NCBI GenBank assembly: GCA_963565915.1
Contig: OY751496.1
Coordinates: forward strand, 3,410,001 to 3,474,000
Direction: 5' to 3'
Length of the DNA: 64,000 nt
Source of the DNA: Entoloma clypeatum
Taxonomy: Eukaryota > Basidiomycota > Agaricomycetes > Agaricales > Entolomataceae
Part shown: piece by piece, positions 60,585 to 64,000 of the stretch
Numbering within the stretch: position 1 is the stretch's first letter
Layout: each line of letters opens with the position of its first letter
The notes under the pieces: generated by a model
What the model saw: the letters and a program-made list of their open reading frames with translations, nothing else
Told to the model about the DNA's origin: nothing
Databases searched by the model: none
Made by a program: the position numbers and the translations under genes

Positions 60585-60725
60585 GAGGATCTAGAGAATG
60601 GTGTCAAAGGAGTGTGATGATGGAATGAAGGAAAAGGACTAGTATGAATGTTAAATTGATGTTGGGGTGTTACAGGTTCTTATATTGAAAAATGGAGAGC
60701 CATGTCAGCTCTCTATGTGAGGGCA

Positions 60726-60763
60726 TGGATGCGGCGAGGATGAAGGTGCTGATGCCGCATCCA
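60726..60763. other. Inverted repeat near the 5' end of the DIRS-like element
   Basis: TGGATGCGGC (60,726-60,735) and GCCGCATCCA (60,754-60,763) can form a 10-bp stem with an 18-nt loop, 58 bp from the element end. Confidence 0.7.
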
Positions 60764-60823
60764 CGTGACGAGTCAGAGACACAACTCAGTCTCGCTCGTG
60801 CCTCGCTCGGATGATTCTCACTT

Positions 60824-60943
60824 TGTCCGTAGATCCCTGTTTCTTTAGCTCACTCATCTCGGAGGCAACGACGCACGATCCCCCCCGCTCTTTTGAGGCT
60901 CATCCCCACCATCTCCGGACTTAGACCGACAGCAGCCGTTACA
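60824..60943 (+). repeat. Mini-LTR, left copy (120 bp)
   Basis: Identical over all 120 bp to 62,242-62,361. The DIRS-like element ends just before it. Confidence 0.93.
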
Positions 60944-60946
60944 TAG

Positions 60947-60961
60947 TGGAGCCCACCGCGA
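60947..60961 (+). promoter_or_regulatory. tRNA primer-binding site of the mini-LTR element
   Basis: TGGAGCCCACCGCGA, three bases after the LTR, identical to the site of element B at 52,901-52,915 although the flanking bases differ. Confidence 0.8.
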
Positions 60962-61026
60962 ATTTGGTGGTTGGATCACACAGTTCTCCGTTTTTCTCCG
61001 TTTTTCTGTTCGACGACGACGACGAT

Positions 61027-62106
61027 ATGCGCATTCTCGAGGCTCAGATTGTTCTCAGACCGCGGCGACCGTACCGCGCTTCAAGAGTCTATGCAAAACA
61101 TAATGGCGGGATGGTAGAAAGAGTGTTACGAGAAGTTATAGAAATTTTCGACGGACGCATGTATCGACAAGTCTGGTTCTCTAGCAGGATTCGGCGGGCT
61201 ATTTTCTCTCGAGCTGGTAACGGCGCACCTTTGGATACTGGCGGGGTTCGTTATCCTCGTGAGATCGACGCACATATCGAGCACCGCTACTATGTCAGCT
61301 ACCTCGCAGTCTGGGATCTCCTCAAGTCACTCTGGGATGTTCAAGCTTCGCCTTCTGACGACGCCGTTGTTCAGCAAGCGACCCACGACGCTCAGGCTCT
61401 CTTTCTCGAGATCTGTCGCGATATTCTCTGGAGGGCTGTTCCACTGCATATACGCGCCAAACTCGTTACGGCCGATCTTCGTCTGTCCCCAGTTCCCCGA
61501 AATTCGCCTGCTCCTCGTATCTGCCCCGCTTCGCAGATAGATAACCCGCCCCCTGGCTACCCTGCGATGGACAATGGAACTGTCGGTGACTACCTCGCGA
61601 CGCAAGGACGCAAAGCTGTGATCCGAGGCATGAAACCGCGAAGACGACACCAACGACGCCGTATGCGCCCCACGTTTACCATTTCCAGTGCTATGCCAGA
61701 ACGACATGATACAGCCACGTCCCCTCCACTGCCGCAGCGAATTTCAGACCCCAGACCATCCGTCTCTGCTGTATATCCTGTTCCGACCCCACTACCAGCC
61801 TCATATCCGCCGCCGCGACCGCTCCCGTCTCCACAGCCAATACCATTCCCGCAGCCGCCACAATTCCCGCCTAGTTTGAGCCCGATCCCGCCGTGGCCAA
61901 TGCCCGTTCCACGACAATTTCTCAGTCCAAGTCCGCCGCCACGCCAACGCAAACGAGACCAAAGTCAGGACCGTCGACGCCGTCACAAATGTAGTCCGAT
62001 ACCAAGTTCAAGTTCAAGTTCAAGTTCGAGTTCTTCAGATTCGGATGATCAACGTCGCAAGCGCCGTGCGAGACGCAAGAAGAAGAAGACGAAAAAGAGG
62101 GACTAA
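61027..62106 (+). CDS. ORF carried by the mini-LTR element: Pro-rich with RS/basic tail
   Basis: 359 residues from ATG 61,027 (MRILEAQIVLRPRRPYRASR); the frame is open from 60,946. The first ~170 residues look folded and helical (HRYYVSYLAVWDLLKSLWDV, ATHDAQALFLEICRDILWRA). Then comes a proline-rich linker and a serine run with SDSDDQRRKRRARRKKKKTK at the end, resembling RS-type or nucleic-acid-binding tails. It might be a diverged Gag or a captured host coding sequence. No zinc knuckle, protease or RT. I do not recognise a family. Confidence 0.55.
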   Translation: MRILEAQIVLRPRRPYRASRVYAKHNGGMVERVLREVIEIFDGRMYRQVWFSSRIRRAIFSRAGNGAPLDTGGVRYPREIDAHIEHRYYVSYLAVWDLLKSLWDVQASPSDDAVVQQATHDAQALFLEICRDILWRAVPLHIRAKLVTADLRLSPVPRNSPAPRICPASQIDNPPPGYPAMDNGTVGDYLATQGRKAVIRGMKPRRRHQRRRMRPTFTISSAMPERHDTATSPPLPQRISDPRPSVSAVYPVPTPLPASYPPPRPLPSPQPIPFPQPPQFPPSLSPIPPWPMPVPRQFLSPSPPPRQRKRDQSQDRRRRHKCSPIPSSSSSSSSSSSDSDDQRRKRRARRKKKKTKKRD

Positions 62107-62174
62107 GGGTTTGTCAGGCTTCTTTGGTTGGAGGATCGACCATGGAAGGTCGATATCTTTCTGCTTGGGAGGAG

Positions 62175-62240
62175 GTGTGGGGGAGCAGTTCTGGCTGACC
62201 GCGGACCTCGCGTCATGTGATCGGTCATGTAGATAGTAGT
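62175..62240 (+). repeat. 3' internal end of the mini-LTR unit (copy 2)
   Basis: 66 bp matching 34,821-34,886 with one mismatch, running directly into the right LTR. It includes the CGGTCATGTAGATAGTAG stretch that precedes the LTR. Confidence 0.9.
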
Positions 62241-62241
62241 T

Positions 62242-62361
62242 TGTCCGTAGATCCCTGTTTCTTTAGCTCACTCATCTCGGAGGCAACGACGCACGATCCC
62301 CCCCGCTCTTTTGAGGCTCATCCCCACCATCTCCGGACTTAGACCGACAGCAGCCGTTACA
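62242..62361 (+). repeat. Mini-LTR, right copy (120 bp)
   Basis: Identical partner of 60,824-60,943; followed by unique sequence GGTGGGTGGGG. Confidence 0.93.
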
Positions 62362-62973
62362 GGTGGGTGGGGCCGCTTGTCAGTTGATCCGACCGACGTC
62401 CTTCAAGTCCTCGCAGCGCAGAAAGATTATACAGAGTCGAAAGAAGGGAAATCCGACGGCACTGTCCAAAATTGGGTACCCCCACCCCACAACAACGCTG
62501 AGCGGACGGTGTTTGGTTTCGTCTACCCTAGTTTGGAAGGCGGCGCTGGGGAGTCGATCGCGGGAACATCCTTGCTGTGGGGAGGGAGAGTCTCCCTGTT
62601 CGCTCGGCGAGTCTCTCGCGCGGTTGATTCGGTCGATGGGGAAATGTGGAAGAGGATCGCAGAGAGCAATGGCTCGTACAGTCTCCGCTGGGCTGCGCTT
62701 GCGCACGGCATCCTCGGCCGGAACAAGGGCCTGAACCCATTCAGTCTCGAAGCTGCGGGCTTGACTTGCGAAAAGGAGATCGTCAATTTCGAGAAGATGT
62801 CTTCGTTGGGTCCTAGGCCAGCCAAGACGAAACGATCCATCATGCGGAAGCACATGAACGAAACATACGGCGTGTTTGGGGAGAAGTACTGCGTTATGGC
62901 GACGGAGCTTGCGCTCCTGCTGGAAAACGTCGGTGAGGTCCGGGTGGCGGAGTGGCTTCATTACGAGTGTTAA
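62362..62973 (+). CDS. Hypothetical ORF abutting the mini-LTR, 5' end missing
   Basis: An open frame that runs out of the LTR without an ATG until 62,644. The text is protein-like: VDPTDVLQVLAAQKDYTESK, FGFVYPSLEGGAGESIAGTS, YSLRWAALAHGILGRNKGLN, MRKHMNETYGVFGEKYCVMA, ending EWLHYEC. No known motif. It may be the 3' remnant of a host gene whose 5' part was separated by the retroelement nest, or a gene with upstream exons elsewhere. Confidence 0.4.
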   Translation, partial: GGWGRLSVDPTDVLQVLAAQKDYTESKEGKSDGTVQNWVPPPHNNAERTVFGFVYPSLEGGAGESIAGTSLLWGGRVSLFARRVSRAVDSVDGEMWKRIAESNGSYSLRWAALAHGILGRNKGLNPFSLEAAGLTCEKEIVNFEKMSSLGPRPAKTKRSIMRKHMNETYGVFGEKYCVMATELALLLENVGEVRVAEWLHYEC

Positions 62974-63617
62974 CACCAGGATTGGCAACTTGCTTGCACA
63001 GAGGGCAAGGATCCTGCTAGGGGAAGGGTGCTTTATCGTCTGAGCTACGTGGCCATGCTTGCTTCGTTGAACTTTGGCCCCGGCCCTGAAGGGTATTTGA
63101 GGCCGGAGGTGCTGGTTGCGACACATCTCGGCCATCAGGTGGAGAACTCTGGCTGGAACACGCCTTCTTCACAATGACGGATTGAGAGGGAGGAAAGGGC
63201 GAACCCGGGTTGTGCGAAGTGGTTGGCAAGTCTCGGGAAAACTGGAGACGCATGAATACTGCATGAATATGGATAACTTTCATAAGATTCAGCTGACACA
63301 GTAACAGTTTTTTTTCCCCCTCCTTCCTATTATGGTATGTCATACTCGTGTGCACATGTTTTTCCATGAATAATATCATATGAATCACAACGAAACAAAT
63401 GATTTGGGATAATGAAGGCCTACAACTTACTTCCTTCAACCAGAGCCGCGATGTAGAACGGGGTGCCGTAAATCGGAGAAGCAGCATGGTACTTGAGCTC
63501 GTCATCAATGGAAAGCAATCGTCCCAGAATTATATGTACATATACACAACAGGTACAGCGAAAAAAAAAAAAAAAACTCCGAAAACACGAACGAGAAAAA
63601 GACGACATGATCTATCT
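62974..63617. other. Intergenic stretch with short poly-A/T runs
   Basis: No supported gene. It has a T-run near 63,308 and an A-run of 15 at 63,560-63,574. It should contain the 3' UTR of the minus-strand gene ending at 63,618. Confidence 0.4.
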
Positions 63618-64000
63618 TTATTCCATACCCTCCTCAGGCTCATCAATGAAAATCCTGTCCACATTCTTCCACTCCTTCCATCCACCCTCCCTCCACACCC
63701 GCCCCCTCTCCACCCAATACTCCAGCGTATCCCCCACCCTCGCCGGCGTCCACACCCTCTCCCCCGTATCCCCATCCGTCTCTGCCCTAAACCACCTCGG
63801 CCGGTGCGCACTCATCCTCCCCTCCTCCCGCGCCCGGCGTATCCCCCGCTGCTTCTCCTCCTGCTCCCTCTTCAAATCATTCGCAGACTCATACCTCCCC
63901 AGCTCAAACGCACGCTGGTCCGGCCGCAGACGGCAGTCCGTCGGGCAGAGGTACGGTTTCAGCGTGTCCGGGCAGTCATTCAGCGTGATCGCGAACGGCG
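63618..64000 (-). CDS. Oxysterol-binding protein family, C-terminal end (partial)
   Basis: The minus-strand frame enters from the window edge: FAITLNDCPDTLKPYLCPTD, then CRLRPDQRAFELGRYESAND, KREQEEKQRGIRRAREEGR, HRPRWFRAETDGDTGERVW and a stop at 63,618. PTDCRLRPDQRA...PRWF is the typical end of the OSBP-related domain (sterol/PI4P exchange at membrane contact sites). The EQVSHHPP signature would be upstream, outside the window. This stretch has no intron, and the tail after PRWF is about 50 residues. Confidence 0.85.
   Translation of the reverse strand, partial: PFAITLNDCPDTLKPYLCPTDCRLRPDQRAFELGRYESANDLKREQEEKQRGIRRAREEGRMSAHRPRWFRAETDGDTGERVWTPARVGDTLEYWVERGRVWREGGWKEWKNVDRIFIDEPEEGME

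Larger units (their letters stand above)
34887..60821 (-). mobile_element. DIRS-like tyrosine-recombinase retrotransposon, heavily nested
   Basis: On the minus strand the order is gag-like ORF, zinc-finger/RS ORF, RT, RNase H, tyrosine recombinase, as in DIRS-type elements. The ends are set by comparison with the undisturbed mini-LTR unit at 62.2 kb: ...GATAGTAGT | element | TTTGTCCG. No target duplication beyond at most one T is present, as expected for recombinase-mediated insertion. About 5.9 kb remain when the Ty3 element (36,030-54,112) and the LINE with one 550-bp duplicate are removed. The last ~240 bp before 60,821 and 34,887-35,151 are non-coding ends. Terminal repeat structure was not resolved. 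Confidence 0.85.
60824..62361 (+). mobile_element. Mini-LTR (TRIM-like) retroelement carrying an ORF
   Basis: Two identical 120-bp direct repeats (60,824-60,943 and 62,242-62,361) begin TGTCCGTAG and end CCGTTACA. The left one is followed after TAG by TGGAGCCCACCGCGA, the same primer-binding site as element B. There is no gag/pol; the interior has one 359-residue ORF. The left LTR is also the 3' LTR of a previous unit whose internal end is at 34,821-34,886. A target duplication cannot be tested at this tandem junction. Confidence 0.85.

Overview
The window looks like nuclear DNA of a mushroom-forming basidiomycete (Agaricomycetes). Host genes are split by many 45-75 nt GT-AG introns. The gene set is typical of that group: F-box/LRR-like proteins, a fused dioxygenase-P450 (Ppo), a DUF2235 hydrolase, a Fic protein, a berberine-bridge-like oxidase, a sesquiterpene synthase and a kinase-like relic. 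Retroelements fill more than half of the window.

Layout. 1-~5,850: 3' part of a Ty3-type LTR retrotransposon on the + strand. 6,068-8,538: an F-box gene and a PX-domain gene. 9,181-13,921 (-): a two-domain fatty-acid dioxygenase/diol-synthase-like gene, with a tiny relic copy of its 5' end near 14.5 kb. 15,563-17,740 (-): DUF2235. 18.2-19.9 kb: two unrecognised ORFs. 20,002-20,771: a MITE with 33-bp perfect inverted repeats and TA ends. 21,023-22,733 (-): Fic. 22,977-24,788 (-): FAD-linked oxidase. 25,136-27,212: aldehyde dehydrogenase lacking its normal N-terminus. 27,328-28,731: F-box-like. 28.8-33.0 kb: a kinase-like pseudogene and hypothetical genes. 33,314-34,357: a damaged sesquiterpene synthase.

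From 34.8 to 62.4 kb is a Russian-doll nest of retroelements that can be unpacked exactly. (0) A mini-LTR (TRIM-like) unit with 120-bp LTRs lies in tandem. (1) A tyrosine-recombinase (DIRS-like) retrotransposon, 34,887-60,821, sits without a target duplication at the internal/LTR border of one mini-LTR unit. (2a) A second Ty3-type element (minus strand, 36,030-54,112) interrupts the recombinase gene with a GCGC duplication; deleting it restores the reading frame. (2b) A 5'-truncated LINE (55,248-57,078) interrupts the RNase H region and is flanked by an extraordinary ~550-bp direct duplication. (3) A chromodomain Ty3 element (36,639-44,326) sits in the left LTR of 2a. (4) That element's RT is itself broken by a ~0.42-kb insert. 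The three LTR elements carry four canonical -1 frameshift heptamers at their ORF overlaps. The chromodomain element carries an antisense, intron-containing gene with a Zn2Cys6-type cysteine cluster.

Beyond the nest are an unrecognised ORF (62,362-62,973) and the 3' end of an oxysterol-binding-protein gene running off the window (63,618-64,000, minus). No rRNA, tRNA or CRISPR was seen. All intron positions are read by eye from splice consensus and protein continuity.
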